Shown one piece after another: positions 1-8,967 of a stretch of DNA of 22,812 bases. A program made the position numbers and the translations under genes. The stretch's first letter is position 1; each line of letters opens with the position of its first letter. Source of the stretch: CAWUJK01 sp964586815 (GTDB lineage Bacteria; Patescibacteriota; Gracilibacteria; BD1-5; UBA6164); the NCBI GenBank assembly GCA_964586815.1, contig CAZPIB010000006.1:1-22812 (forward strand). The letters are read 5' to 3'. A model generated the notes under the pieces. The model worked only from the letters and a program-made list of their open reading frames with translations, was not told where the DNA came from and searched no databases.

Positions 1-291
1 CATCCTCTCAGACCAGCTATCCGTCATAGACTTGGTGAGCTTTTACCTCACCAACAAGCTGATAGACCGCAGACTCCTCCCCTAGCAATAAATCTTTACT
101 CCAAAGAGACTATCCGGTATTAGTCCAGGTTTCCCTGGGTTATCCCTGACTAGGGGGCAGATATCAACGTGTTACTCACCCGTTCGCCGCTCTCAATTTT
201 TTTAGCAAGCTAAAAAAATCTACCGCTCGACTTGCATGTGTTAGGCGCACCGCCAGCATTCACCCTGAGCTAGGATCAAACTCTTTTAAAC
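1..291 (-). rRNA. rrs: 16S ribosomal RNA, 5' end (partial)
   Basis: Read on the minus strand, the sequence begins near 285-291 with the universal 27F-like segment (AGAGTTTGATCCTAGCTCAG, 266-285). It continues through the conserved GGCGGTGCGCCTAACACATGC and GAACGGGTGAGTAACACG stretches to the window edge, so only about the first 290 nt are present. The helix near 192-220 (h6 region) has an AT-rich arm, TTTTTTTAGC with its complement. The exact mature 5' end cannot be fixed. It is transcribed toward position 1 from the tandem promoters at 400-544. Confidence 0.97.
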
Positions 292-399
292 GTAATTCTT
301 ATTTTATTTTATTATAGTTTGATTTAGCACATTATATTAATTTTCTTCTAATATTCTGTTTATTTTAAAGAGCAATTTTCTTTTTTCAAAGCAAGAAGA

Positions 400-427
400 A
401 GTTTATAATATATAATATATATGTCAA
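400..427 (-). promoter_or_regulatory. rRNA operon promoter, proximal copy
   Basis: On the minus strand, a perfect TTGACA -35 box (422-427) is followed after 16 nt by TAAACT (400-405), which overlaps a TATAAA. It lies in the proximal copy of a 59-bp direct repeat, about 110 nt upstream of 16S. The same TTGAC-N16-TAAACT layout occurs upstream of rpsF. Confidence 0.6.
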
Positions 428-516
428 AACTTTTTTAAACTTTTTATTTAATAAAAATTAAATTAATATTTAATTTAAAATAATTTTATTAAACTTCTTT
501 TTTCAAAGCAAGAAGA

Positions 517-544
517 AGTTTATAATATATTATATATATGTCAA
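517..544 (-). promoter_or_regulatory. rRNA operon promoter, distal copy
   Basis: TTGACA (539-544), a 16-nt spacer, then TAAACT (517-522) on the minus strand. It is essentially identical to the proximal promoter 117 bp away. Downstream of each -10 box lies a CTTCTTCTTGCTTTG stretch, so transcripts from both copies start with the same bases. Confidence 0.6.
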
Positions 545-598
545 AACTTTTTTCAATTAATATTTAAATTAATATTATTAGCTTTTAATTTTTATAAA

Positions 599-674
599 TG
601 GTAGGCCTGGTTGGAATTGAACCAACGACCAATTGGTTATGAGCCAACTGCTCTAACCCCTGAGCTACAGGCCT
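599..674 (-). tRNA. tRNA with CAT anticodon (Ile2 more likely than elongator Met)
   Basis: A full cloverleaf: acceptor AGGCCTG/CAGGCCT, D stem GCTC/GAGC, anticodon stem GTTGG/CCAAT with loop CTCATAA, T arm GTTGG-TTCAATT-CCAAC, discriminator A, and encoded CCA (599-601). The variable loop and T arm resemble the bacterial AUA-reading tRNA-Ile2 (lysidine-modified CAU) more than elongator Met, but this is not certain. It is the last tRNA before the rRNA promoters. Confidence 0.93.
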
Positions 675-692
675 ATATATATTTGGAAAAAA

Positions 693-784
693 TGGAGGAA
701 GGAAAGGGATTCGAACCCTCGGAACCAGTTACCCAGTTCTCTCCCTTAGCAGGGGAGCCCTTTCAACCACTCAGGCATCCTTCC
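693..784 (-). tRNA. tRNA-Ser(GCT)
   Basis: Class II tRNA with a long variable arm. Anticodon stem CTCCC/GGGAG with loop CTGCTAA gives anticodon GCT, reading AGC/AGU. Acceptor GGAAGGA/TCCTTCC is followed by T (position 73) and an encoded CCA (693-695). A U discriminator is unusual for bacterial serine tRNAs, which normally carry G73. Confidence 0.95.
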
Positions 785-804
785 AAAACTTAATTAAAAA
801 AAAA

Positions 805-892
805 TGGAGGAAGAACAGGGATTCGAACCCTGGGTATATTGCTATACAACGGTTTTCAAGACCGTCGCTTTCGACCACTCAGCCATTCTTCC
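805..892 (-). tRNA. tRNA-Ser(TGA)
   Basis: Class II tRNA. Anticodon stem ACGGT/ACCGT with loop CTTGAAA gives anticodon TGA, reading UCA and related codons. Acceptor GGAAGAA/TTCTTCC is followed by discriminator T and encoded CCA (805-807), the same unusual U73 as its neighbour. Confidence 0.95.
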
Positions 893-924
893 AAACCTTT
901 TTATTTTATATATGCTTATAAAAA

Positions 925-999
925 TGGCTCCCCTGACTGGATTCGAACCAGTGACCATAGGATTAACAGTCCCGTACTCTACCACTGAGCTACAGAGGA
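925..999 (-). tRNA. tRNA-Asn(GTT)
   Basis: Acceptor TCCTCTG/CAGGGGA, D stem GCTC/GAGT, anticodon loop CTGTTAA (GTT), T arm ACTGG-TTCGAAT-CCAGT, discriminator G and encoded CCA. The 27-43 pair of the anticodon stem is a C-A mismatch. It is the first gene of the Asn-Ser-Ser-Ile2/Met tRNA cluster. Confidence 0.95.
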
Positions 1000-1022
1000 A
1001 TATATTTATTTAAGCAAAAAGA

Positions 1023-1050
1023 ATTTTATTATTTTTTTAATATAAGTCAA
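1023..1050 (-). promoter_or_regulatory. promoter of the tRNA cluster
   Basis: TTGACT (1045-1050), 16 nt, TAAAAT (1023-1028) on the minus strand, about 24 nt upstream of the tRNA-Asn 5' end, which suits a tRNA operon. Confidence 0.6.
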
Positions 1051-1108
1051 ATTATTTTTTAGTATAAAAATTTTAAAATAAATATAAATATTTTTATGGT
1101 AGTTTTTT

Positions 1109-1156
1109 AAAAAAAAACTATACTTATGTATAAATAAATTATACATAAGTATAGTT
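1109..1156 (-). terminator. rho-independent terminator of gyrB
   Basis: A perfect 17-bp inverted repeat (1116-1132 with 1140-1156, 7-nt loop) is followed on the minus strand by seven Ts (1109-1115). It starts inside the gyrB stop codon. Confidence 0.85.
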
Positions 1157-3062
1157 AAATATCTAAATTTTGTACATTTTTTGCTCTTGATTGTATAAAT
1201 CTTCTTCTTGGTCAAACATCTGGTCACATAAGTATTTTAAATATCTCATCTGCTTTTTCTGCATCATTTATTTTAACTTTGTACATTTTTCTTTTATCTT
1301 TATCCATTGTTGTTTCCCAAAGTTGTTCTGGATTCATTTCTCAAAGCCCTTTATATCTTTGAATATTTTCTCAAGTAATATTTTCTTGCTTTAATATTTT
1401 AACTTTTTCTTCATCTGTATAAACATACCAAGATTTTTTTCATTTAGTAAGTTTATATAAAGGTGGTTGTGCTATATAAAGATAACCTCACTCTATAACT
1501 TCTTTTAAATATCTAAAAAAGAAAGTAAGAAGTAGTGTTCTAATATGGGCTCCATCAACATCAGCATCAGTCATTATAACTATTCTATGGTATCTAAGTT
1601 TTGAAATATCAAAAGTTTCTCAAATAGAGGTTCATAAAGCTATAATCATATTTTTTATCTCTTGATTTGCAAAAATCTTATCAATTCTTGCTTGTTCTGT
1701 ATTTAATATTTTACCTTTTAGTGGTAGAATTGCCTGAGTTTCTCTATCTCTACCTTGTTTTGCGGAACCTCCTGCAGAATCTCACTCAACAATATATAGT
1801 TCTGATATAGCAGGATTTTTTGAAGAACAGTCTGCTAGCTTACCAGGAAGAGTCATTCATTCTAAAGCTCATTTTCTAATAACTGTATCTCTAGCTGCTC
1901 TAGCTGCTAATCTAGCTTTTGCTGCTAAGAAAGTCTTTTCTATTACTTTTTTTGCTGAACTAGGATTTTCTTCTAAAAATTCCATAAATTTTTCAGCAAA
2001 TACTCAATCAACTGATCCTCTAGCTTCACTAGATCATAGCTTTGATTTAGTTTGTCATTCAAATTGAGGATCTTCTAATTTAATGGAAATTACACAAGTA
2101 ATACCTTCTACTACATCATCATTTGTAAGATTTTGATCTTTTTCTTTTAAAATTCATTTATCTCTTGCATACCTATTTATAGTTCTAGTAAGAGCTGTTC
2201 TAAAACCAGTCATATGAGTTCATCACTCTGGAGTATGAACATTATTTACAAAAGCTATAATATTATTTGAATATTCTCTATTATATTGAAGAGAAACTTC
2301 CACTAAAACATTTTTCTTTTCTTTTTCAACATAAAAAATATCTCAAAGAGCATCTTCTTTTTTATTTAAAAATTGAACATATGACTTTATTCATCATTCA
2401 AAATAGAATCTATAAGATTCTCAATTTCTTTCATCAATTATATCTAATTTAATTCATTTTGTAAGATATGCTTGCTGTCTAAGTCTTTTTAAAATTATAG
2501 TATAATCAAACTTAGTTGTTTCCTTAAAAATAGTAGCATCAGGATAGAATTTGATAGTTGTTCAATGTTTTTTTGATTTTCAAATTTCTTTTACTAGATC
2601 ATTAGGAATTCATTCTTTATATGATTGATAGAAAATTTTTCATTCTCTTTCTACGGTAGCTTCCATAAAAGTAGATAGTGCATTTACTACTGAAGAACCT
2701 ACTCCATGTAATCAACCTGATACTTTATATCAACCTCCACCAAATTTTCAACCAGCATGCAGTACTGTTAAAGTAGTTTCTAAGGCTGAAACTCAAGTTT
2801 TTGAATGAATACCAGTTGGGATTCATCTACCATTATCTGAAACACTACAAGCTCAGTCTTCATGAAGTTTTACAATAATATTATCACAATGACCTGCAAT
2901 TGCTTCATCTATAGAATTATCTACAATTTCCCAAACTAAATGATGTAATCATCTAGTATCTGTAGAACCAATATACATTCAAGGTCTTTTTCTAACAGGT
3001 TCAAGTCATTCTAAAACCTGTATACTATCAGCTCCATATTCTTGTTCTTGTTTTTTTGTCAT
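1155..3062 (-). CDS. gyrB: DNA gyrase subunit B
   Basis: 635 codons in code 25. This is the ATPase subunit of the type IIA topoisomerase that puts negative supercoils into DNA. It opens MTKKQEQEYGADSIQVLEGL and then VRKRPGMYIG. The GHKL ATPase part shows EIVDNSIDEA, DNGRGIP, and a Gly-rich lid ending GGLHGVGSSVVNALS. The TOPRIM part shows VEGDSAGGSAKQGRDR, PLKGKILN and the acidic triad DADVDGAHIRTLL. The C-terminus, RRRFIQSRAKNVQNLDI, is typical of GyrB. Its size is that of GyrB without the large enterobacterial insertion. Many conserved Gly are TGA. ParE is possible, but the tail favours GyrB. GyrA is not in the window. It has its own promoter downstream of the prfA terminator. Confidence 0.95.
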
Positions 3063-3101
3063 TTTTTATTTTTTTTAAATAATAAGTAATTTATCAATAT
3101 A

Positions 3102-3129
3102 AATATATTTATATATTTAATAAAATCAA
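3102..3129 (-). promoter_or_regulatory. probable gyrB promoter
   Basis: TTGATT (3124-3129), 16 nt, TATATT (3102-3107) on the minus strand. It lies between the prfA terminator and the gyrB start, leaving a leader of about 35 nt. No Shine-Dalgarno sequence precedes the ATG. Confidence 0.5.
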
Positions 3130-3190
3130 GTAAATGGCTTAAAATAGACATAATATTTTAAAAAAACTCTTAAAACTCAAATAAGCACAT

Positions 3191-3222
3191 AAAAAACACT
3201 ATTTTTAAAAAATAGTGTTTTT
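3191..3222 (-). terminator. terminator of prfA
   Basis: Arms AAAAACACTAT (3192-3202) and ATAGTGTTTTT (3212-3222) form a hairpin followed on the minus strand by six Ts. It is placed 36 nt beyond the prfA stop and separates prfA from gyrB. Confidence 0.8.
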
Positions 3223-3258
3223 GTGAAATGTACAGAGAGTTAAATAAAGTTGCTTAAA

Positions 3259-4338
3259 TTAAACATCTCCTTTCCCTGCAGCTTCAAGTTTTGCTTGCTC
3301 ATCAGCAACAGCACAAGCATCAATTATTGGGGCAAGTCTTCAAGTCATAATTTGTGGAAGTCCTGAAAAATTTTGTCCAATTCTATGATCTGTAACTCTA
3401 TCTTGTGGAAAATTATAAGTTCTGATTTTTTCAGATCTATCTCCTGAACCTACTTGTGAAGCTCTTGCTTCTCAAAGTTCTTTTGCTCTTTTTTCTTCTT
3501 CTAGGATTTGAAGCTTTGACCTCATAATATTAAAAGCTTTTTCTCTATTTTTGTGTTGAGATCTTCAATCAGAACATAAAACAATTATTCAAGTTGGTAA
3601 ATGTTTTAAATGAACAGCTGAATCAGCTTTATTTGCATGTTGTCATCCTGGTCATCCTGACCTGGTAAACTTCATTTCTATTTCATCCATATTTAACTTA
3701 AAATCAAGTTCATCAACTTCTGGCATTATTGCAACAGTAATTGCTGAAGTATGAACCCTCCCTTTGTTTTCAGTTTCTGGAATTCTTTGTACTCTATGAA
3801 CTCAAGACTCAAATTTAAATCTAGAATAAGCTCAAGCTCACTTAACCTCAAAAATCATTTCTTTTACTCATCCAGTTTCTGGAATATTTTGTTCAATTAT
3901 TTCAACTTTATATCATTCAGCTTCTGCAAAAATAATATAAGCTCTTGATAGCTCCCCTGCAAAAAGAGCAGCTTCATCTCAACCTGCTCCTGCTCTAAGT
4001 TCTACCATTATATTTTTATCATCATTTGGATCTTGAGGCAAAAGAGAAAGAGTAAGCTTTTCTTCAAGTTCTGGAATTTTATTTTCAATTTCTTTTATTT
4101 CTTCTTTTAACATATCCTTCATCTCATTATCTTTTTCTTCTGAAAGCATTTGCTTATTTTCATCTAAAGCTTCACTCAATGATTTGTATTCCTTATAAAT
4201 CTCAACAGCTTCACTTATTTCTTTTTTTCTAGAACTAACTTCTCTAATCTTTTTTTGGTCCTTAAATATTTCTGGATCAGAAAGTTTCTTTTCCAATTCC
4301 TCAAATTCTAAAACTAGGCTATCTAAATTAAATTTCAT
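3259..4338 (-). CDS. prfA: peptide chain release factor 1
   Basis: 359 codons. RF1 recognises UAA and UAG and releases the finished peptide. The N-terminal domain is coiled (MKFNLDSLVLEFEELEKKL). The codon-recognition loop carries P-E-T in QRIPETENKGRVHTS, matching the RF1 PxT type and not the RF2 SPF type. The catalytic region RSGGPGGQHANKADS contains GGQ, and RSQHKNREKA and SGDRSEKIRTYNFPQ follow. The C-terminus is EAAGKGDV. The second Gly of GGQ is TGA (3643-3645), so RF1 itself needs UGA decoding as Gly. In code-25 bacteria UGA is sense, so RF1 is expected to be the only stop-codon release factor; absence of RF2 cannot be seen here. It begins 4 nt after obg, so the two are probably cotranscribed. 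Confidence 0.96.
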
Positions 4339-4342
4339 ATTC

Positions 4343-5707
4343 TTATAGGTTATATCTTAATTTATCCAAAGGAATCTTTTTTCCTGCAACTTCTAGAGTT
4401 GGAGAAAAATCTTTTGCATCTTCATTTCACTCAAAAAAGAAACTATTATCTAAATCTTTTCAATCAGTAATTCTTTCTAGTTTTGCTTCAATATCTTTTA
4501 CAACTCACATTTTATCTAAAACATCATAAACTCTTATAACTGCCTCTACATTTGTAAAATCTGTCATTCTCACAATTTGCTCAAGTCTTTCTCCAGTAGC
4601 TTTAAATTTCATATCTCAAAGATATTTAACATCAACTTTTCTTGGATCTGATTTTTCTTTTAAATCAAATACTACTAAATCAGAAACTAGTTCTTCTTCT
4701 GGTAAATCATCTTCAATAGAAGTAGAATATGTATCAATTAAATAATCAATTAACTCATCTACTCATTCTCTACTAGCTGAAGAAATCATAAATACTTTTT
4801 TTTCTGGATATTTCTTTTTAAATTCTTCTAAAATATATTCTTTCATTTCAGAATCAAGTAAATCAGCTTTAGAAAAAACTACTAATTCTTCTTTATTTTT
4901 TAATAAATCTGAAAAAACCTCTAATTCATGTCTGATATTTATATAGTCATCAAAAACTTTATCAAGTCTTGATAAATCAAGTAAATGTAATAAAACTCAA
5001 GTTCTTTCAATGTGTTTTAAAAATTCTATTCAAAGACCTTTTCATTTACTTGCTCCTGAAATTAAACCTGGCACATCTTCCAAAACTAAAGATTTTCATT
5101 TATGATCTAAAACTCAAAGGTTTGGAGTCAAGGTTGTAAATGGATAATCTCCAATTTTTGGTTTTACATTTGTAACATTTCAAATAAAAGTTGATTTTCA
5201 GGCACTTGGTACTCAGATAATTCAAATATCAGCTACAAGTTTAAGTTCTAATTTTAAATCTTTCTCTTGAGATATATCTCATATCTCAGCAAAAGATGGA
5301 GCTTGTCTAGTAGATGAGCAAAAGTGAGCATTTCAAAAACCTCACTTTCAACCTTTACATATAAGAACTTTTTGATTGTTTTTACTTAAATCAATTATAA
5401 GTTCTCAAGTATTTGTATCTTTTACAATAGTTCAAACTGGAACTTTCAAAATAAGATCTGGAGCAAATGCTCAAGCACAAGTATTTGTTCAACCTTTTAC
5501 TCAAGGTTCTGCTTTTAGTATTTTTTTATGTCTATATTCAGAAAGTGTATTTAAATTTGTAGTTGTTTGTAAATATATATCTCATCCTTTTCCTCAATTT
5601 CATCCCCAAGGTCCACCTTTTGGAATATATTTTTCTCTTCTCCAAGAAATAAGTCAATCTCACCCTTTTCCTGAAATTACCTTTATTTTAACTTCATCTA
5701 TAAACAT
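4343..5707 (-). CDS. obg: Obg family GTPase
   Basis: 454 codons. Obg is a ribosome-associated GTPase that acts in 50S subunit maturation and stress control. All three domains are visible. The Gly-rich Obg fold (residues 1 to about 158) starts MFIDEVKIKVISGKGGDG and has KGGPWGGNGGKGGD. The G domain has GVPSAGKSTF (about residue 167), DVPGLI and SKAD. The C-terminal OCT domain covers about the last 70 residues. Many Gly of the first domain, and the Gly of the P-loop, are TGA. The gene lies between tRNA-Arg(CCT) and prfA on one strand. The start has no Shine-Dalgarno sequence. Confidence 0.94.
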
Positions 5708-5737
5708 ATTTTTTTATTATTTAATATTTTTTAATTA

Positions 5738-5811
5738 TGGTACCCCTGACAAGAATTGAACTTATGTCTACCCCTTAGGAGGGGGTTATTCTTCCACTGA
5801 ACTACAGAGGC
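5738..5811 (-). tRNA. tRNA-Arg(CCT)
   Basis: Acceptor GCCTCTG/CAGGGGT, D stem GTTC/GAAT, anticodon stem ACCCC/GGGGT with loop CTCCTAA (anticodon CCT, reading AGG), discriminator A, encoded CCA (5738-5740). The T stem ATAAG/CTTGT has one T-G pair. It lies 30 nt upstream of obg on the same strand. Confidence 0.92.
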
Positions 5812-5853
5812 AAATTATAAAAGATTTTACAGAAAAATACCTCTACATATTTT

Positions 5854-6423
5854 TTATATATTAATAAAAAATATAATTCATGAAACAATAAATAAAATAA
5901 TTATAAAAATAATTAGTAGTTTATTTGTTGTTTTTTCATATTTTAAATCTATATTTAATCTATCTTTTTGTTTTTTTTCATTTTCTAGAGAGTTTGATAG
6001 TCATTTTTTTGTCTCCTCACTTATAAATTGAATTTTTTTATATTCCATTAAATCAATAGAGTTATTTTTTTGTTCTCTTACTTTTCAAAGCTCTAGTGAT
6101 AATTCTTGAATTTTATAATCTTTTTCTTTTATTTCTTCTCTAAAACTAGAAAACATTGTATCAAATGTTGTAAGAATTTTTTCATATTCATCTTTTTTTA
6201 CAATTCAGGAAGTAGAGTTAGAAATGCTTTTTATTTCAGGATTTATAATAATTTTTTGCTTAGAACTAACTTCCGAATTTAATGCTTTTATATCATCTGA
6301 ATTTAATAAAACAATTTTTCAATCTTTTTTTGATCTTATTTTTCCTGATTTAACATATCTATCAATACTTCTAATTGATATTCATAAAATTTCTGAAGCC
6401 TCTAATCTATTTATATTATACAC
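5854..6423 (-). CDS. tail-anchored helix-turn-helix coiled-coil protein
   Basis: 189 codons with a GTG start at 6423; an in-frame TAA lies just upstream and no ATG fits. The N-terminus (residues 1 to about 45) reads like a MerR/excisionase-type HTH: NINRLEASEILGISIRSIDR, then YVKSGKIRSKKDGKIVLLNS. A Lys/Glu-rich coiled coil covers about residues 90-160. The last ~24 residues form one hydrophobic segment, NKLLIIFIIILFIVSGIIFF. It looks like a DNA-binding protein held in the membrane by its tail. No family is recognised with certainty. It sits 41 bp after the O-antigen-ligase-like gene. Confidence 0.75.
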
Positions 6424-6464
6424 AAATATATTAATTAAGATTTAAATTTTAATAATTATATATT

Positions 6465-7766
6465 TTATAGTCTTTTTTGCAACTTTTCTCTATTATAAAA
6501 TAAACCAAGAAATAGAAATAATAGTATTGTTAAATAAGTAAATTCAAAAACATGTAAAAACATATTCATAATCAAAACTCAAATAAACATAACTAATATA
6601 TATTTATATTTATTTTTATATAAATTTAATAAAATATTTCATAAAATTATCATAAATAATGCAAAATAAATTATTCATCATTCAACCAAAATTTGAATAA
6701 ACCAGCTTTCTGGAATATGATATCTATCTGTTTTTAATGTTATTTCTTCATTTATTACACTTCTATATCCTGGTCATGCAGCTGCAAGACCAGCACCAAG
6801 AGGATTTTCAATAAATCTATTCATTCAAATTTCCATCCTAACAGAATGACCAGTTGTAGAACCTTCTCTTATAAAAATACTATGAAGCTTATGTTCAAAT
6901 ATATATCATAATCATCCTATTATAATAATTAATGTTATAAATATATAAGTTAAAGTTTTTTTATGATATTTAAATATTGTTTTGAATGAATATAGGCTTA
7001 TTATAAGCACTCAAGCTATAACTCCAAGCATTGCCGCTCTTGAATAAGTTAAAAAAATCAAAATACTTAGTATAATAAATCCTAAATAAAAGGCAAAATC
7101 TAAATTTTTTCTATTAAGATGAGAAAATAAACCCATAAATAAAATTAGAAAAAATCACATTGCAAGTGGTGAATCAAGAATTCATTGAAATCTTCTAATT
7201 CAAGAAGCTTCAACTCATTGATAAATTGGAATCCCTCAACCAAATCAAAATTCAGAAACTTGAATACTAAATCAAAAAAAACTTAGTATTTCTTCTCATA
7301 AAACAAATTTAACCATTATTCAAAGAAATAAACTCACAAGAGCTGAAATCATAAATAATTTTATTAATTTTTTTGTTTTTTCTTTTAAAAATATTTTTCA
7401 ATGTTTATAAATTAAAAAAACTACAAATCATAAAAATCAATATCTTCATCAATATAGTATTGAATCAAATCAAAGTCAATTAGCTATAGTGATAAAAATT
7501 CCATAAAAAATAAAAGCAAAAATTGCATAATCTATAAAATCAAATTTTAATTTAATATCTTTGTTTTTTTTATTAAAAAAATACTCATAAACTAAAATAA
7601 AAAATAATAGTACAACTATAAATTCTTTAATAAAAAAACCTAAAAATCATACATTTAAGATAGAATCTAAATATACTTTTATAATAACATAAAAAGGTAA
7701 TACTACTAATAAAAATTTTGTAAAAAAAGTAAATAGATTAGTCTCCTTAAATATATCTTTAAACAT
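6465..7766 (-). CDS. O-antigen ligase / Wzy-like polytopic membrane protein
   Basis: 433 codons with roughly ten to twelve hydrophobic segments over the whole length. The best family signal is in the C-terminal half: LTYSRAAMLGVIAGVLII, a long loop with NPLGAGLAAAGPGYRS, and then IPESWFIQILVEGGIIYFAL. This matches the Wzy_C/O-antigen ligase pattern (SRaa in a TM helix, a periplasmic loop, then E-S-x-x-x-Q-x-L-x-E-x-G). Such proteins join or polymerise undecaprenyl-linked glycans on the outer face of the inner membrane. The substrate here is unknown, and no glycan gene cluster adjoins it. It has its own strong promoter at 7798-7825. Confidence 0.78.
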
Positions 7767-7797
7767 AAACTTATTTTTAATATATATATAAAAATAA

Positions 7798-7825
7798 ATT
7801 ATAAAAATAAAAATTTTATAGTCAA
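7798..7825 (-). promoter_or_regulatory. promoter of the O-antigen-ligase-like gene
   Basis: TTGACT (7820-7825), 16 nt, TATAAT (7798-7803) on the minus strand. The -35 box lies directly against the terminator of the preceding gene. Confidence 0.65.
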
Positions 7826-7852
7826 AAAAAAATACTTTTAAAGTATTTTTTT
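7824..7852 (-). terminator. terminator at the end of the VirB2-like gene
   Basis: An A/T-rich inverted repeat, AAAAAAATACTTT (7826-7838) with its complement (7840-7852), has an oligo-T tail on either strand. It overlaps the stop codon of the gene at 7851. Confidence 0.6.
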
Positions 7853-8306
7853 ATAAATCTGAAAAGTCATCTGGAATATTTCAAGGACTTGTTGGGCTAC
7901 TACTTGGTATTCAGTGTGTTGTAGTATTTCAAAAAACACTATTTCAAATCTGTTCAATTTTTTCTAAAATTCTAGTTGGTTGAGCATACTTCTCTACATC
8001 TATTCCTAGTAGATTTCCTAAAATTGGAAATAAAAATATAGAAGCAACTGTGATTATTAATCCTAAAAGGGCATATCTAATTGTATTAATAGCAGGCTTT
8101 ATTTTATCTTCTTTTCAACCTGAAAGAATTAAAAGTAATCATCAATATAAAACAAAAAGTATAGATAATATTCAAGCAACTAATACAAAAATTGAAATTA
8201 CTAATAAAATAAAATCTCAAAAATTCATACTATTTGAAAAAATAGGAGAACTTACTCATGAACTAGTTACATCAATTCAAGCATATGTTACTTCTATAAA
8301 TCACAT
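7851..8306 (-). CDS. VirB2/TrbC-like small membrane protein (pilin-like)
   Basis: 151 codons. There are two hydrophobic helices, about residues 31-58 (FILLVISIFVLVAGILSILF) and 75-97 (YALLGLIITVASIFLFPILG). They are linked by a short polar turn, LSGGKEDKIKPAINTI. This two-helix hairpin with a GG-K/E-x-K turn resembles the T4SS pilin/VirB2-TrbC-like proteins common in candidate-phylum bacteria. The tail is rich in Ser, Thr, Pro and Gly. The second codon is TGA (Gly). It starts 15 nt after khpA and is probably cotranscribed with it. No other type IV secretion gene is visible, so the role is inferred from shape only. Confidence 0.65.
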
Positions 8307-8321
8307 TTTTAAAAATAGTTA

Positions 8322-8561
8322 TTAATCTAAAACTTTTAAATTTATTCTTTTTTCTTCTTTTGATCCAAATACTTTTAATAATGATCTAATAGAATTAACT
8401 GTATTTCATCATTTTCAAATAATAAGTCACATATCTTCACTGTTAACTTTCAAAGTGAGTAAAACTCACAGTTCATCTTCTTCTCTAGATATAACAATAT
8501 CTTCTTTGTTTTTAACTAAATTTTCTATTAGAAAATTTAAAAATTCTTCTTCTTTAGTCAT
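8322..8561 (-). CDS. khpA: KH-domain RNA-binding protein KhpA
   Basis: 79 codons. This is a single KH domain: about 30 residues of alpha/beta lead, then GLIIGKGGNTVNSIRSLLKV, which carries the GxxG RNA-binding loop (GKGG), and a final beta strand ending INLKVLD. KhpA binds RNA, usually as a partner of KhpB/Jag, and in many bacteria lies next to rpsP, as here. Two of the Gly in the KH signature are TGA. It has its own promoter, although rpsP lies 82 bp upstream. Confidence 0.9.
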
Positions 8562-8597
8562 TTTATTTATAATCAATTAGTAAAATAATACATTTAT

Positions 8598-8625
8598 ATT
8601 ATAGTAATAAAATAAAAACCTTCAA
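8598..8625 (-). promoter_or_regulatory. khpA promoter inside the rpsP terminator
   Basis: TTGAAG (8620-8625), 16 nt, TATAAT (8598-8603) on the minus strand. The -35 box is in the loop side of the rpsP terminator hairpin, so the end of one unit and the start of the next overlap. Confidence 0.55.
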
Positions 8626-8645
8626 GTTAAATATGAAGGTTTTTT
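8614..8645 (-). terminator. terminator of rpsP
   Basis: Arms AAAAACCTTCA (8614-8624) and TGAAGGTTTTT (8634-8644) with a 9-nt loop, followed on the minus strand by TTTTTATTTTATT. It overlaps the rpsP stop codon. Confidence 0.8.
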
Positions 8646-8883
8646 ATAATGATAAATTATTTTTTTTAACTAATTTTTCAACTCTAGGAGAAAATTGAGC
8701 TCCATTAGATAAGTATTTTTTTACTTCTTCTAAATCTTTTAGTTTAAATTCTTTAGTAAAAGGATTATAAAATCATAATATTTTTGTATATCAGTGTTTT
8801 GCTGCTCTAGTATGTTCAGTTAATACAACTCTAAAAAATGCTGCATTTTTTTTTCATGCTCTAGATAATCTAATTTTTAACAT
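8644..8883 (-). CDS. rpsP: 30S ribosomal protein S16
   Basis: 79 codons. S16 is a small-subunit assembly protein. The start MLKIRLSRAGKKNAAFFRVV matches the KIRL-x-R-x-G-x-K-x-x-x-x-x-R-V signature. GYTKILGFYNPFTKEFKLKD matches the I-E-x-L-G-x-Y-N-P region, and YLSNGAQFSPRVEKLV the GAQ-S-x-x-V end. Two Gly are TGA. It is followed by khpA, as in the common rpsP-khpA order, but rimM, trmD and rplS do not follow here. Confidence 0.95.
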
Positions 8884-8967
8884 AATTTATTTTTTATAAT
8901 ATATTTAAATTGAGAGTTAGGAGTCAAAAATAATAATTTTTAACTCTATAACTTTCAATTTGTAAAA

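Larger units (their letters stand above)
378..553. repeat. 59-bp direct repeat (378-436 and 495-553) in the 16S leader
   Basis: Two copies of a 59-bp segment, offset 117 bp, differ by one base (TATAAT in one, TATTAT in the other). Each carries a complete promoter and the initially transcribed region. The 58 bp between copies is almost pure A/T. The stretch 292-601 holds no gene; it is the rRNA leader and promoter region. Confidence 0.85.

Noticed and set aside
378..553. The 59-bp repeats as a CRISPR array
   Set aside because: Only two copies, each with a full promoter, and a pure A/T spacer; promoter duplication explains them better.
611..1013. Open frames on the plus strand at 611-793 and 804-1013
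   Set aside because: They run through tRNA genes on the opposite strand; the apparent EGFEP and GFEPV peptides are the reverse of T-arm sequences.
5376..5759. 127-aa open frame on the plus strand
   Set aside because: It is the shadow of the Gly-rich Obg domain on the other strand, which is a clear family match.
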